A stretch of DNA of 64,000 bases from JBFMDN01 sp040753915 (GCA_040753915.1 JBFMDN010000021.1:1-64000); one strand, 5' to 3'; shown: positions 45,826 through 54,581, counted from the stretch's first letter. Translations and numbers: made by a program. The notes: a model not told the origin generated them from the sequence alone.

Positions 45826-47505
45826 TCATTCCCTAGGCCGAATCCGGCTTTCCGCCTCTTCCAGAGCAGATCGCACGAGGGCGCTCTTGGGATTGATTTC
45901 GAGGGCCTTCCTGTACAAACGGACCGCCTCAGTATAGTTTTCAAGCCTCCTGTGGGCTCTACCCATGTTGTAATATATGGTCCACGATCTCGGATTCAAC
46001 TCGCTGGCCCGTTGGAGGTGACGCAGTGCATCCACCTGGCTGCCTCCGTAACGGATTTGGCAGTGAGCGAGATTGTTCAAGGCTTGTGCGGCGCTGAACC
46101 TGTCTATGTCTCCCGATCGCGGTATGTTCACGACATGCTCCTCCCAAAAAGAGACCGGGTCCTTCCAGAGCACTGCCTTACTTGCCGCAATGGTGGCTGC
46201 AACGCAAACGAGAAAAAAGATCAGCGTCGCGATCCCCAGTCTCAGGCCAACAGAAAATCGGCTCCGCATCTGCGCGGTCTCCACAGCGACGACACCTTCT
46301 GCCGCGCAGAGGAACAAGCCTGTCATTGGCAAGAGATACCTATACCCGAGGTACGGATACTGGGGCACGAGCAGAGCTTCCGGGGTGACGCTCACAAGGA
46401 GCCACAGAATACCGAATCCAAGAGTAGGCCGTTTCACAAGGAGCCACAGACCCAGGCCCGCCAGTCCCACCACTCCTATGACGGCCGGTAGCGTAGCTGG
46501 TGGTGAGAGCAACGATCTGGATAGAACTAACGGCCGGAACAACAACACCTCGGACGGTACCGGCGCCACAATCGCTGCAAGAGCCGAGAACATTGCTCGA
46601 GACTGAGTCATCAACACTTCGGAAACGGTCAAGCCTGCTTCCGAGTAGTATCTGGAAGCAGTTGCAAGAACCCCTGATCCCAATTCCGGACGCCCGTGCG
46701 GGTGCTGGAGCCATGACACAGCCCAGAGCGTCGGGAGCACGATCAGAAAGATGAAGCCTATCCTCACTGCAAGGCTCCTCCAGGCCGGCTTCACAAACGC
46801 GAGCTCCGCGAGTACCAGCAGTGCTGGCACAACAATGGCGATCTCTTTGCTAAGAAGCCCCAACACAAACAGTGCAAAGCACAGACAGTAACCAACAATC
46901 TTACTGGGGAATCTATTCCATCGAATGGACAGGTACACGGCGATTGATGCGCACGAGAACAACGAAGCAAGCAGGTTCATCCGCTGCCATATGTACATAG
47001 TGGAAAAGACATTCAACGGATGCACCAGGAACAATAGCCCGAGTGAAGCAGCAATGAAATTTTTCGAAACTCGGGTTCCCTCGCACTCGTCGGGAGCACC
47101 GTCAAGGACGAGCCTGATCAAGACAGCAACGATCGATGAAAGGCAAGCGAGCAGGACAAGGTTGACCATTCGGAAATATGCTGGCTCCATGCCTCCCAGA
47201 CGGTAATTCAGGTAATACGTGATCATCGCGAGAGGGCGCTGGGGAAATATGCCGATGACCGCCAGAAGTGACCCTTTGGAGAAGATCGCCTCATTGTCAG
47301 CAATGAGGCCCTCCGAATCGTACTGCATGGGGCCCTCAAGACCAGGGGCATAGATCGCTAACGCCACGACAGCATAAAAGACGGTCAGCAGCATGACTGC
47401 GGTCAGTGACGGGAGATCGAGACGGGAGGTCGTTGAGAAACGTGCACTGTCCATTCTCTGCGATGTCGCCTCGTGGCAGGGTCTCCCGGCCTTATTGAGC
47501 CACAT
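45826..47505 (-). CDS. Polytopic membrane protein with C-terminal TPR repeats
   Basis: 559 residues. An N-terminal membrane part of about ten to twelve helices (about 38-430) has a GT-C-like first loop with acidic residues (QYDSEGLIADNE), as in dolichyl-phosphate mannosyltransferase relatives. A soluble C-terminus holds two or three TPR units (about 465-553; RSWTIYYNMGRAHRRLENYTEA). The layout resembles TMTC/PMT-like O-glycosyltransferases of bacteria; the reaction is inferred. An alternative ATG lies at 47454. Downstream are the tandem repeats. No operon partner is seen. Confidence 0.8.
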   Translation of the reverse strand: MWLNKAGRPCHEATSQRMDSARFSTTSRLDLPSLTAVMLLTVFYAVVALAIYAPGLEGPMQYDSEGLIADNEAIFSKGSLLAVIGIFPQRPLAMITYYLNYRLGGMEPAYFRMVNLVLLACLSSIVAVLIRLVLDGAPDECEGTRVSKNFIAASLGLLFLVHPLNVFSTMYIWQRMNLLASLFSCASIAVYLSIRWNRFPSKIVGYCLCFALFVLGLLSKEIAIVVPALLVLAELAFVKPAWRSLAVRIGFIFLIVLPTLWAVSWLQHPHGRPELGSGVLATASRYYSEAGLTVSEVLMTQSRAMFSALAAIVAPVPSEVLLFRPLVLSRSLLSPPATLPAVIGVVGLAGLGLWLLVKRPTLGFGILWLLVSVTPEALLVPQYPYLGYRYLLPMTGLFLCAAEGVVAVETAQMRSRFSVGLRLGIATLIFFLVCVAATIAASKAVLWKDPVSFWEEHVVNIPRSGDIDRFSAAQALNNLAHCQIRYGGSQVDALRHLQRASELNPRSWTIYYNMGRAHRRLENYTEAVRLYRKALEINPKSALVRSALEEAESRIRPRE

Positions 47506-47771
47506 GATACTTCTCGACAGCTAATGCTTTCACCCGGTGGTTTGTCACTCGGTCTGGGAATCGGCCCGAACTCATTTTCGAAGCGCCCCACGATATCCTT
47601 CGAGCGGCAGTCATCGCTCCGTCGCCCTCGGCCATGGGCAAGCGATCGACGCTCTTCGGAATTCGTAGACCAAGCCCGGTTGGGAACACCCGAGGTCCCA
47701 GGTGCTCGAAAAGCTCATGGGCTCATTTCTTCGCTGTAGCGCTTCGGCAGTCCGCAGGAATACACGTACTA

Positions 47772-47984
47772 CTAATCACACAGTAGGCAGTCGACCACTA
47801 CCTCCCCGCCGCGCCTGCGACACTCCAACTCGGTGAGCTGCAGACACTGGGGCCTCTGCTTGATTCAGGAGCATCCCTTCAGACAGCAGGACACCTTCTC
47901 GGACCATATGTCGTCAGAAGAAACGGAAACCGGACCCAGTGACAAGAGGGTCACCAGTCCAAGAGCCAAAGCCAACCTCCTCAT
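47772..47984 (-). CDS. Small secreted Cys-rich ORF with an in-frame TGA
   Basis: From the ATG at 47984 the frame gives a signal peptide (MRRLALALGLVTLLSLGP) and then VSCCLKGCS before TGA at 47867-47865. The same frame then continues for 30 residues to TAG TAG (47774-47769) with coding-like sequence: ELECRRRGGEVVVDCLLCD. GAGGAG lies eight bases before the ATG. The Cys pattern across the TGA is CC, C, (TGA), C, C, C, C. The TGA could be selenocysteine, a readthrough codon, or a nonsense mutation (for example of TGG). A small stem GCAGA/TCTGC (47859-47855 with 47844-47840) follows the TGA. The 39-residue product before TGA is the minimal call. Confidence 0.45.
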
Positions 47985-48197
47985 TCCAGGGCTCCTCGAT
48001 ATTTCGGACTAATCTTAGCCAAAGGTGACGACCGCGCACCAAGCTCCCACGGCGACACCCCGGCAATTCCTTCTTACGGTGACCTCGTCCGAGCCACAGA
48101 GGCCGACTCGATCTCTCATGCCCCAGAAGATTAGAATTGCCGGAACCCGAAGATACCATAAGGTATACTGGAGCGCACGAAAAAGAGACCCGAGCGC

Positions 48198-48301
48198 ACT
48201 TCGCAGACTGTGTTACAGACAATAGCCCTAAAGCACCGGCAGCGCTCCACTACCGCGTTGGCCATGAGTCAGGAGCCCTGCATGCGCTGTTCCCAAATCT
48301 C
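48198..48301 (+). repeat. Dispersed repeat, copy B (partial)
   Basis: 104 bases that align without gaps to the reverse complement of 48662-48765 in copy C. Shared blocks include GGCAGCGCT, GTTGGCCAT and CAGGAGC. B and C are therefore inverted relative to each other, on either side of tRNA-Cys. Confidence 0.65.
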
Positions 48302-48328
48302 GCCTCTGTTATTACTCGTATTCCTTGC

Positions 48329-48358
48329 TTGACATATTGTGAGCCAGTATCTTAGAAT
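48329..48358 (+). promoter_or_regulatory. Promoter of tRNA-Cys
   Basis: TTGACA (48329-48334) and TAGAAT (48353-48358) are 18 bases apart. Transcription would start a few bases before the mature tRNA. Confidence 0.65.
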
Positions 48359-48371
48359 CATACTCGGTCGA

Positions 48372-48446
48372 GGCGGCATAGCCAAGTGGTAAGGCGACGG
48401 TCTGCAAAACCGTTATACGGCGGTTCAAATCCGCCTGCCGCCTCCA
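48372..48446 (+). tRNA. tRNA-Cys (GCA anticodon)
   Basis: The acceptor GGCGGCA pairs with TGCCGCC; discriminator T and encoded CCA follow. The anticodon stem CGGT/ACCG holds loop CTGCAAA, with anticodon GCA. The D-loop (AGCCAAGTGGTAAGGC) and T-loop (GTTCAAATC) are normal. A promoter lies just upstream and a terminator just downstream, so it is a single-gene unit. Confidence 0.97.
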
Positions 48447-48466
48447 ACAAGCCGGACAAGACAGGG

Positions 48467-48489
48467 AGGCCCCAGGAATGGGGCCTTTT
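48467..48489 (+). terminator. Terminator of tRNA-Cys
   Basis: AGGCCCC (48467-48473) and GGGGCCT (48480-48486) form a 7-bp stem, then TTTT. Confidence 0.85.
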
Positions 48490-48578
48490 GATTTTCGGTC
48501 AAGGTGCGGTCATGGGGATGCGCGGCTTTCTCGCGCATGGAGACCCTATTTCTTTCTTTGCAGGACGTTCTTCTCTAC

Positions 48579-48801
48579 TGCCACGCACTGAATATGCGTG
48601 GCATTCATTCCAGTTGAACACCAATGAGCCTTCGGTCGAGATGTGGTCATAACAGAGGTCGAGACTTCCCGTCAGTGCCTGTGAAGCTCCTGGCTGATGG
48701 CCAACAACATAGTGAAGCGCTGCCTTTGCTTTCACGCTGTCGTTATTGACTCGGTTTGCGAATCAGGTTCCGACCTGATCTCAACGCGCTCCGCCATAGT
48801 C
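48579..48801. repeat. Dispersed 223-bp repeat, copy C
   Basis: Aligns without gaps to copy A at 10728-10950, and partly to copy B in inverse orientation. The left end is the inverted repeat TGCCACG/CGTGGCA (48579-48603). The right end overlaps the last 21 bases of comEC, so the comEC stop codon lies in the repeat. Copies A and C have no other feature that explains them. Confidence 0.75.
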
Positions 48802-51390
48802 TTGTGAGGCAGGACGGACCGGGGTGAGGTCCAAGTGCCCGTTTGTCATCAGAGATGTCTGTGCTGCACCCGCGCGAACATCGGTGATTGTCTCGCCGTC
48901 GGTGGCAATGGTCACCGCGCCGTCCCTCCCGGTCCACAGGACCATTATTCCTCGGGCACGCAGCCGCTGAAGGACTGAGACGTGGGGAGAGTGCCTCGCC
49001 GGGTACTCGGCCGATAGGATTACAATACGCGGTCGAATGGCATCGAGGAATCGATCTGAGGTGGAGTTCTTTCCTCCGTGGTGCCCGGCTTTGAGCACCG
49101 TTGCTTCGAGCGGGATACCGGACATCAGGAGCTCATCCTCCCCTTCTTTTTCCAGGTCGCCGGTGAAGAGAAATGAAACGTTCCCATGATCCAACCTGAA
49201 GACCACAGACGTGTTGTTGACGTCTCTGGATGAAAGATTATGAAGTGAGGGGGGACAGGGTTGATTGACGAAAGTAAGGCTGGAGCCACCGATTCCTATG
49301 GACCGGCTCCTTCTGTCAGCGACCTTCAGCTCAGCTCCTTTGTTGCGTGCCTCCACGAGGACACTATCGAAAAGGGGATGATCGATCTGCCCGCCATTGT
49401 ACCAAAGCTCTCGGGCAGGCACCTGAGAGAGCACCGTTACCAGTCCTCCCACGTGATCGGACTGTGGGTGTGTGGCGATCACAGAGTCCAGCGCACGTAT
49501 TCCGCCCCATCTGAAGAATGGCATAATTATGCTCGCACCGGCATCGAAGTATGGAGTTCGAGTGCCACCGTCGACAAGGATGCCGCACGCGTGTGGAGGC
49601 TGAATGAAAGCAGCGTCCCCTGCTCCAACGTTGAGGAAAGTTACCCGCAAGGTCGGCGAATGAGCCCTGATCCACCATCCTATTCCCGAAACAAGGAGGA
49701 GCCCGCACAACGATCCGATAACCAGAAGCGCCGTCCCTCTTGAAGGGAGACGGATCAGCAACAGGAAGGAAAAACAGAGGGACGCGAAAAAGACGAATTG
49801 CGTCGGGTCCAGATGACTCACTGTCATCGCGGCCATGGGCAGATCGGCGAAGAAACCAGCTACGCGGATGATTGCCCAGATGAGGATATCAGCCGGGACG
49901 ATAAGGATCGCTCCGAGCCACGGGAATAGGGCTCCCGAAACTGCTGCGATGAGACCGGCAGCGAGTGCCGGCGGTAGGATGCATCCAGCGATGAGGTTTG
50001 CGAACAAGCCGTACATGGGAAACGAGTGGAACGAGCTCACAAGAAAGGGAGCAACCGCCAGTGTGGCAACAAGTGTGACCGAAAGGATCGACAGACCCCC
50101 TCTCGCCAGAAATGAGCCGAATCGAGCCATTCGAGAGCCCCTTTCACCGGTGGGTTCGGAGAGCGTGTCCTGGCGGGAGTTGACCCATGGACCCCGCGAC
50201 ATATCCAGGACCTGCCTGGGTGTCAAAAGTATCCCTGCCACTGCTGCAAAGGATAGCTGAAACCCCGGAGTAAAAAGCGAAAGGGGGGAATGGAGGAGAA
50301 TGAGGATGGCAGCCAAAGCAAGCGCGTTGAACGAGCTCCCTCTTCGGTCTATCAGGATCGAGCACCCCAAGAGCAACCCCATTATCATTGCCCGCTGTGC
50401 GGGGACTCGGAATCCCACGATCAGACAGTAGCCTACAATCGCAGGAAAGGAAGCCAGGGCCGCTATCTTCCGGAAAGGGATCCAGAGTAGGACACGCGGA
50501 GCAGCTCGAACAAATACTCCTGCCCCTGCAACGGTTATCAGCACGACGATCCCTACGTGTAACCCGGATGCCGACAGCATGTGGGAAAGGCCGGCTCTCT
50601 CGAACTTCGCGTTCAGCGTGGAATCCAATGCTCCCGCAGAGTTGATCCCTAATTCCCCGCGGTCTCCCAGCACTATTCCCTTCAGCACTGCCCGAACCTG
50701 ATGACGGGATGTCTCGTCAAACAACCGGCCTGCGAAGCGCTCGAGAAATCGATTCATCGAGGAGCGCAGCCGGAAAAGCAGAGCCGAAAGTGACCACGGG
50801 GAGCCCTGCTCTAGGATGACAAGCGAATCCTGACCGGACAGATAGGCGAGCCAGCATATTCCCCTATCCCGACAGTACATTTCCCAGTCGTATTCTCCCG
50901 GATTCCCGCGATTGCGCGGTTTCTTGAGTCTGCTGATGAATTCAACCGTATCGCCCGCTTGCAGCGGAACAGCGTTACTCCTGAGAAAAACCCTGCCTTT
51001 TCCTTGCAAGGCCACCTTTGCAGTTTCGTTCCTGCCGTGCTCGAGAATCAGAACGCGAAAATTCGGGCCAGACGCAAGGGTCTCGGAAACCTTCGCTCGC
51101 ACCTTGATCTTGGAATCCGGGAGATGAGCTTCTTTTCTCGAAGACAGGTCTCCGGCAGCGATGTACAACCCGATGAAAAAGGCAAGGGACGCTGCCCCCA
51201 CCCAGACCAGGAACGGTTTCAGAGTCCTTGCAACGAGAGTAACGGACAAGCAGATGACGCAGGTGGCCATTACTGCCCACAACCTGATCCCCGAATCCTG
51301 TCCCACTGCAGCCACGATACCCGCTGCAAGAGCGAGCGATACCGGAACGGCGGGGTAACGGTTAAGGAAGCTCAGGACCGTCTGCCTCAT
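48781..51390 (-). CDS. comEC: DNA internalization/competence protein ComEC/Rec2
   Basis: About 869 residues. Order: two or three N-terminal helices, an OB-like DUF4131 region (about 80-200), the polytopic competence domain (about 240-560; LSHMLSASGLHVGI) and a C-terminal metallo-beta-lactamase domain (about 600-860; THPQSDHVGG is the HxxxxDH metal motif). ComEC forms the channel for single-stranded DNA across the inner membrane in natural transformation. I chose the ATG at 51390; GGAGG is only four bases upstream. The stop codon lies within repeat copy C. A DprA-like fusion gene sits 1.6 kb away on the other strand. Confidence 0.95.
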   Translation of the reverse strand: MRQTVLSFLNRYPAVPVSLALAAGIVAAVGQDSGIRLWAVMATCVICLSVTLVARTLKPFLVWVGAASLAFFIGLYIAAGDLSSRKEAHLPDSKIKVRAKVSETLASGPNFRVLILEHGRNETAKVALQGKGRVFLRSNAVPLQAGDTVEFISRLKKPRNRGNPGEYDWEMYCRDRGICWLAYLSGQDSLVILEQGSPWSLSALLFRLRSSMNRFLERFAGRLFDETSRHQVRAVLKGIVLGDRGELGINSAGALDSTLNAKFERAGLSHMLSASGLHVGIVVLITVAGAGVFVRAAPRVLLWIPFRKIAALASFPAIVGYCLIVGFRVPAQRAMIMGLLLGCSILIDRRGSSFNALALAAILILLHSPLSLFTPGFQLSFAAVAGILLTPRQVLDMSRGPWVNSRQDTLSEPTGERGSRMARFGSFLARGGLSILSVTLVATLAVAPFLVSSFHSFPMYGLFANLIAGCILPPALAAGLIAAVSGALFPWLGAILIVPADILIWAIIRVAGFFADLPMAAMTVSHLDPTQFVFFASLCFSFLLLIRLPSRGTALLVIGSLCGLLLVSGIGWWIRAHSPTLRVTFLNVGAGDAAFIQPPHACGILVDGGTRTPYFDAGASIIMPFFRWGGIRALDSVIATHPQSDHVGGLVTVLSQVPARELWYNGGQIDHPLFDSVLVEARNKGAELKVADRRSRSIGIGGSSLTFVNQPCPPSLHNLSSRDVNNTSVVFRLDHGNVSFLFTGDLEKEGEDELLMSGIPLEATVLKAGHHGGKNSTSDRFLDAIRPRIVILSAEYPARHSPHVSVLQRLRARGIMVLWTGRDGAVTIATDGETITDVRAGAAQTSLMTNGHLDLTPVRPASQDYGGAR

Positions 51391-51600
51391 CTTCCTCCAT
51401 ACTTTCTGGCACAAACCGCTTGAACATCGCGGTTCAGAGTGATAATCGAGAAGCGCGGTTCAACCCCCCGCCAGTAGCGGCGCTTGGTCTGGTGTGGCAG
51501 ACCTGCTATACTGGGTTGGGTGGGGGTGCAATAGAATGTTGCACAGATGCCCTCCGGCTCACAACTCCCAATTTTCAAAGCCGGCGGAGGCTCGAGATCA

Positions 51601-52350
51601 ATGGAATCATTTGGCGCATATCTCAAAGGCTTACGCGAAAAGAAGGGGAAGACTATAAATGATATCGCTCACGGTACAAAGATCGCGGTAGCTAATTTGG
51701 ATTTTCTTGAGAATGACCGATTCGATCTTCTTCCTCCGCGGGTTTTTGTAAAGGGATTCATCCGGTCGTATGTCCAGGAGTTAGAGCTTGACCCGGATGA
51801 GGCCATAGCACGGTTCGAGGCTTTTCTCAGGGAAGGCGAGCTTCCGGAATACGAGGAAGAAGACCACCCCGTGTTCCACCGGCAGCCGGCTCCATCCTTT
51901 ATATCGAGCAAATGGTTTACAATTGCGCTCACGGCTGCGGGGCTCCTTTCTTTGGGGATCCTGCTGCTCACGGGTGCAAGCAGGCTGTTCATGTATGGGA
52001 ACGAAGCCAAAGTGATTCAACCCACGGTGCAAACAGCCCAGCCGTCGGGCTTTCGAGAATCCAAGCAGCAAGACAGGGCACCTGCTCCCGCAATGGGCAG
52101 TTCTCGCGCACAAGCGGGGAAGAAAATTCTCGAGATCAAGGCATTGGAGCGCTCGTGGGTACGTGTCTCCCCTGATTCCGGGCCGGCAGAAGAGCTGATG
52201 ATGGCGCCGGGGGACGTGCAAGCTTTCACGGCAGAGCGGGGATTTGCTTTGCAGATTGGCAATGCCGGCGGCATTCGCGTGAAATTCGATGGCCGTGAGC
52301 TACCGGAGCTTGGAAAGCCCAACCAGACCTTGTCACTGACTTTGCCGTGA
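51601..52350 (+). CDS. RodZ-like helix-turn-helix membrane protein
   Basis: 249 residues. The N-terminal HTH_25 domain (about 1-70; SFGAYLKGLREKKGKTINDIAHGTKI) precedes a membrane segment (about 104-126) and a C-terminal periplasmic DUF4115 domain (about 165-249; ALERSWVRV). This is the layout of RodZ, which couples MreB to the cell envelope. I chose ATG at 51601, after GGCGGAGG. It is divergent from comEC. The symbol is left open because many paralogues share this layout. Confidence 0.85.
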   Translation: MESFGAYLKGLREKKGKTINDIAHGTKIAVANLDFLENDRFDLLPPRVFVKGFIRSYVQELELDPDEAIARFEAFLREGELPEYEEEDHPVFHRQPAPSFISSKWFTIALTAAGLLSLGILLLTGASRLFMYGNEAKVIQPTVQTAQPSGFRESKQQDRAPAPAMGSSRAQAGKKILEIKALERSWVRVSPDSGPAEELMMAPGDVQAFTAERGFALQIGNAGGIRVKFDGRELPELGKPNQTLSLTLP

Positions 52351-52405
52351 AGCGTCGGAGGGCTACCGGTCTTCAACGGCTTATCAACCGTGAGATAGGA
52401 GTTGT

Positions 52406-52750
52406 ATGAGCAACCAATCTGTGAAAAAGCTGCTTTTGCTTATCCATGTCGAGGCACAGGACCATTTACTTCCTGTGGTAGAATCGGAAGGGTGGCACAC
52501 GGTAAAGGATCTCTTCAAGAAGACGGGAACCTCCTACAATCAGCATTGGAATGGTAAGTACGTGCTGGATCAGGACGAGATACCCTGGAAGGTTACCGAC
52601 GCGGAGTTGACCGAGTTAAAGGAGCTTCGGGGCCAAGTCGTGGTGCTTTCTGACGGTAAGTATTTCATTTCAGACGAAATTCCGTTGTACCAAGATAAGG
52701 ACGGATCCACATACGCCATGGAGACGGACCTTGAGCCGCTCTTGACCTGA
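52406..52750 (+). CDS. Hypothetical protein
   Basis: 114 residues, acidic, mixed helix and strand, with no signal peptide or membrane segment. It starts MSNQSVKKLLLLIHVE and has a run of strands in the C-terminal half (QVVVLSDGKYFISD). No family recognised. The ATG follows ATAGGAGTTGT, a fair ribosome binding site. It lies 55 bases after the RodZ-like gene and could share its transcript. Confidence 0.65.
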   Translation: MSNQSVKKLLLLIHVEAQDHLLPVVESEGWHTVKDLFKKTGTSYNQHWNGKYVLDQDEIPWKVTDAELTELKELRGQVVVLSDGKYFISDEIPLYQDKDGSTYAMETDLEPLLT

Positions 52751-52764
52751 CAAAAGGGGACTCC

Positions 52765-52923
52765 GTGAGACCGAACAGACCCAGATTCAGGGTTAAATCA
52801 CGACTAGAGAGGGTGAAACGCCGCAGACGCGTCGTCGAATTCATGGCCGGCCTTGCTCCTGACAGTCCACACTTCATGCCGAGAGTGAACCGGCACAAAT
52901 CCAACGATGCCCCACGATCGTGA
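52765..52923 (+). CDS. Possible small basic protein
   Basis: A GTG-started frame of 52 residues, rich in Arg and Lys (RFRVKSRLERVKRRRRVV), with GGGGA four to five bases upstream. It begins 14 bases after the previous gene. Such a basic peptide could bind nucleic acid, but the composition is also what a random GC-rich frame might give. I do not recognise it. Confidence 0.3.
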   Translation: MRPNRPRFRVKSRLERVKRRRRVVEFMAGLAPDSPHFMPRVNRHKSNDAPRS

Positions 52924-52961
52924 GGAAGTGGTGCCACGTGCGGACAGCATGAACTTCTCCC

Positions 52962-54581
52962 ATGCGAACCGGCCTGGAAGGTGTGACCACTGATTCTTTG
53001 CCCGCAGCGCTGTTCGCGGCAGCGATTCTTGCCGACTGCCATGACCTAGGGTTCTTGCGGCGTTCTCGGATCCTGGCCCGCATTGGCACGTGCGATGTCA
53101 GCCAAGACGTCAACATCGTGGACTACGTTCTTGAGGCGGCCCGGACGTGCCGAATTCCTTGTTCGATGAATCGGTTGCCGTGGACCTCCCGGCTGCGCAA
53201 GGCGAGGAAGATCGCGCGGAAGTGGGCGGATGCTGGCGTACGGGTGATGGCTCTTCACGAAGTGATCACCAATGGCCGTGATGAGCCTCTTCTTCCGGAG
53301 GTTCTCTTCGCGTGGGGAAATGCCGGGCCCTTAGAGTACCCCAGGGCGGCGGTACTCCAATCTCGCCGGAAGCGAGAGGTGCACCCGCACGATGACTGGG
53401 TTAGAACGATCAAGCGTTTCGTCGATCATGCCTGTGTACGCGGCTTCGCAATAATCACCAGCAATGCGCCTTTGACGTATTCTCTCGTGTGTCGACGCGC
53501 CCGGGGCTCACCGGTCGTGGTAGTATGCGACGAGGTTCTCCCGTTTCTCTTGAGCCAGAAAAAGGTATCTCAGTTCCTCGACACGTACGCAGACCTGTTC
53601 GACCTGAATCTTACCCTCTTTCTCTCTCCTTTCTCTCCGGGAGATCTGCCCTCGCGACCGCAGCGGATGGCTCTGAGGGATAGTCTTGTCGCCCGTTTCG
53701 CCTCGGTGATTTACGCAGGAGAGGTGCGGAAGGGGGGCAACATGGAGCGCGTTCTCAAAGCAGCCTACAAACGCGGAGCTCCCGTGTTGGGAATAGACGC
53801 AGGCACGCCCGATCACAGAATAACGAGATTGGATCTCTTCGAAGACAGGGAGAACCGTTTCGTGCGCTCGAAGACGCATGTTTCGGCCAGACGGCCTTCT
53901 TCGGTGAAGGCATGCGCCGGAGCAAACTGTTCACGAGCTTTCGCTGCTCTTGCATGCGAGAAATCCATTCCCAGAGCCAGGCTTGACACCGGCTCGTACC
54001 TGATCCACTACACCCGTCGGTGTCCGGGACCTTGGCCGGGACAAACTTTGGGGGAATACTGTCAAACGCTTATCGACGGCACTGAAGATGCCGCGCACAC
54101 CGCGTTTGACACGTTGAACCGGATTATGACCGAGCGCCGCGTCCGGGCAAGTGCACGGCTAATCCGCGGAGCGCTCCCCGTGGTGTCTTTCACTGAATGC
54201 CCGCCGGAGGACCTCAAGAGCGTGATAGCGTGGCGAAAGGGCCTTACAAGATGGACTTTTGAGCCGTACGGGGTGGCGGTGAAGAAGGAGGTGCTTACCG
54301 CTCTCGGGGCACGTCCGGTCTTGTACGGGAACGAGCTATGCTTTCGATCGCTTTCCGAAGAGGAAAGGTACCTATTTCAGCTCACAAAGCTTGGAAACAG
54401 AGACTGGAAGTTGGAGAAGGAATGGAGATTGCCCAATGATCTTGATCTCACCCTTGTTTCCCGGTCTGACATGATAGTGGCACTGCCGACAAGGGAAGAA
54501 GCTATTTTCGTTGCGAATCGCTACGATGTTCCGGTAACATGGCCCGAGCTTTCCCTGGACCTCCGGCGACCGGTCTCCTAG
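52962..54581 (+). CDS. DprA-like protein fused to an AbiGi-like domain
   Basis: 539 residues. The N-terminal part (about 105-280) has a Rossmann-like DprA/LOG pattern: LFAWGN, a ...SRRKREV segment, GFAIITSNAP, SPVVVVCDEV, LSPFSPGDLPSR and GEVRKGGNMERVL. DprA loads RecA on single-stranded DNA during transformation. A Cys-rich linker (about 315-335) follows. The C-terminal part (about 345-490) resembles AbiGi/DUF2971-type abortive-infection proteins: LIHYTR, VVSFTECPP, PVLYG and WKLEKEWR. The fusion is unusual. No ribosome binding site precedes the ATG at 52962; TTG at 52998 is another possibility. Function is inferred as DNA sensing or defence. Confidence 0.75.
   Translation: MRTGLEGVTTDSLPAALFAAAILADCHDLGFLRRSRILARIGTCDVSQDVNIVDYVLEAARTCRIPCSMNRLPWTSRLRKARKIARKWADAGVRVMALHEVITNGRDEPLLPEVLFAWGNAGPLEYPRAAVLQSRRKREVHPHDDWVRTIKRFVDHACVRGFAIITSNAPLTYSLVCRRARGSPVVVVCDEVLPFLLSQKKVSQFLDTYADLFDLNLTLFLSPFSPGDLPSRPQRMALRDSLVARFASVIYAGEVRKGGNMERVLKAAYKRGAPVLGIDAGTPDHRITRLDLFEDRENRFVRSKTHVSARRPSSVKACAGANCSRAFAALACEKSIPRARLDTGSYLIHYTRRCPGPWPGQTLGEYCQTLIDGTEDAAHTAFDTLNRIMTERRVRASARLIRGALPVVSFTECPPEDLKSVIAWRKGLTRWTFEPYGVAVKKEVLTALGARPVLYGNELCFRSLSEEERYLFQLTKLGNRDWKLEKEWRLPNDLDLTLVSRSDMIVALPTREEAIFVANRYDVPVTWPELSLDLRRPVS

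Noticed and set aside
45584..45937. Frame crossing the 80-bp tandem repeats
   Set aside because: Repeat-derived sequence with no coding pattern and no ribosome binding site.
48137..48355. 72-residue frame over repeat copy B
   Set aside because: It is the plus-frame reading of a repeat whose other copies have stops; no ribosome binding site.
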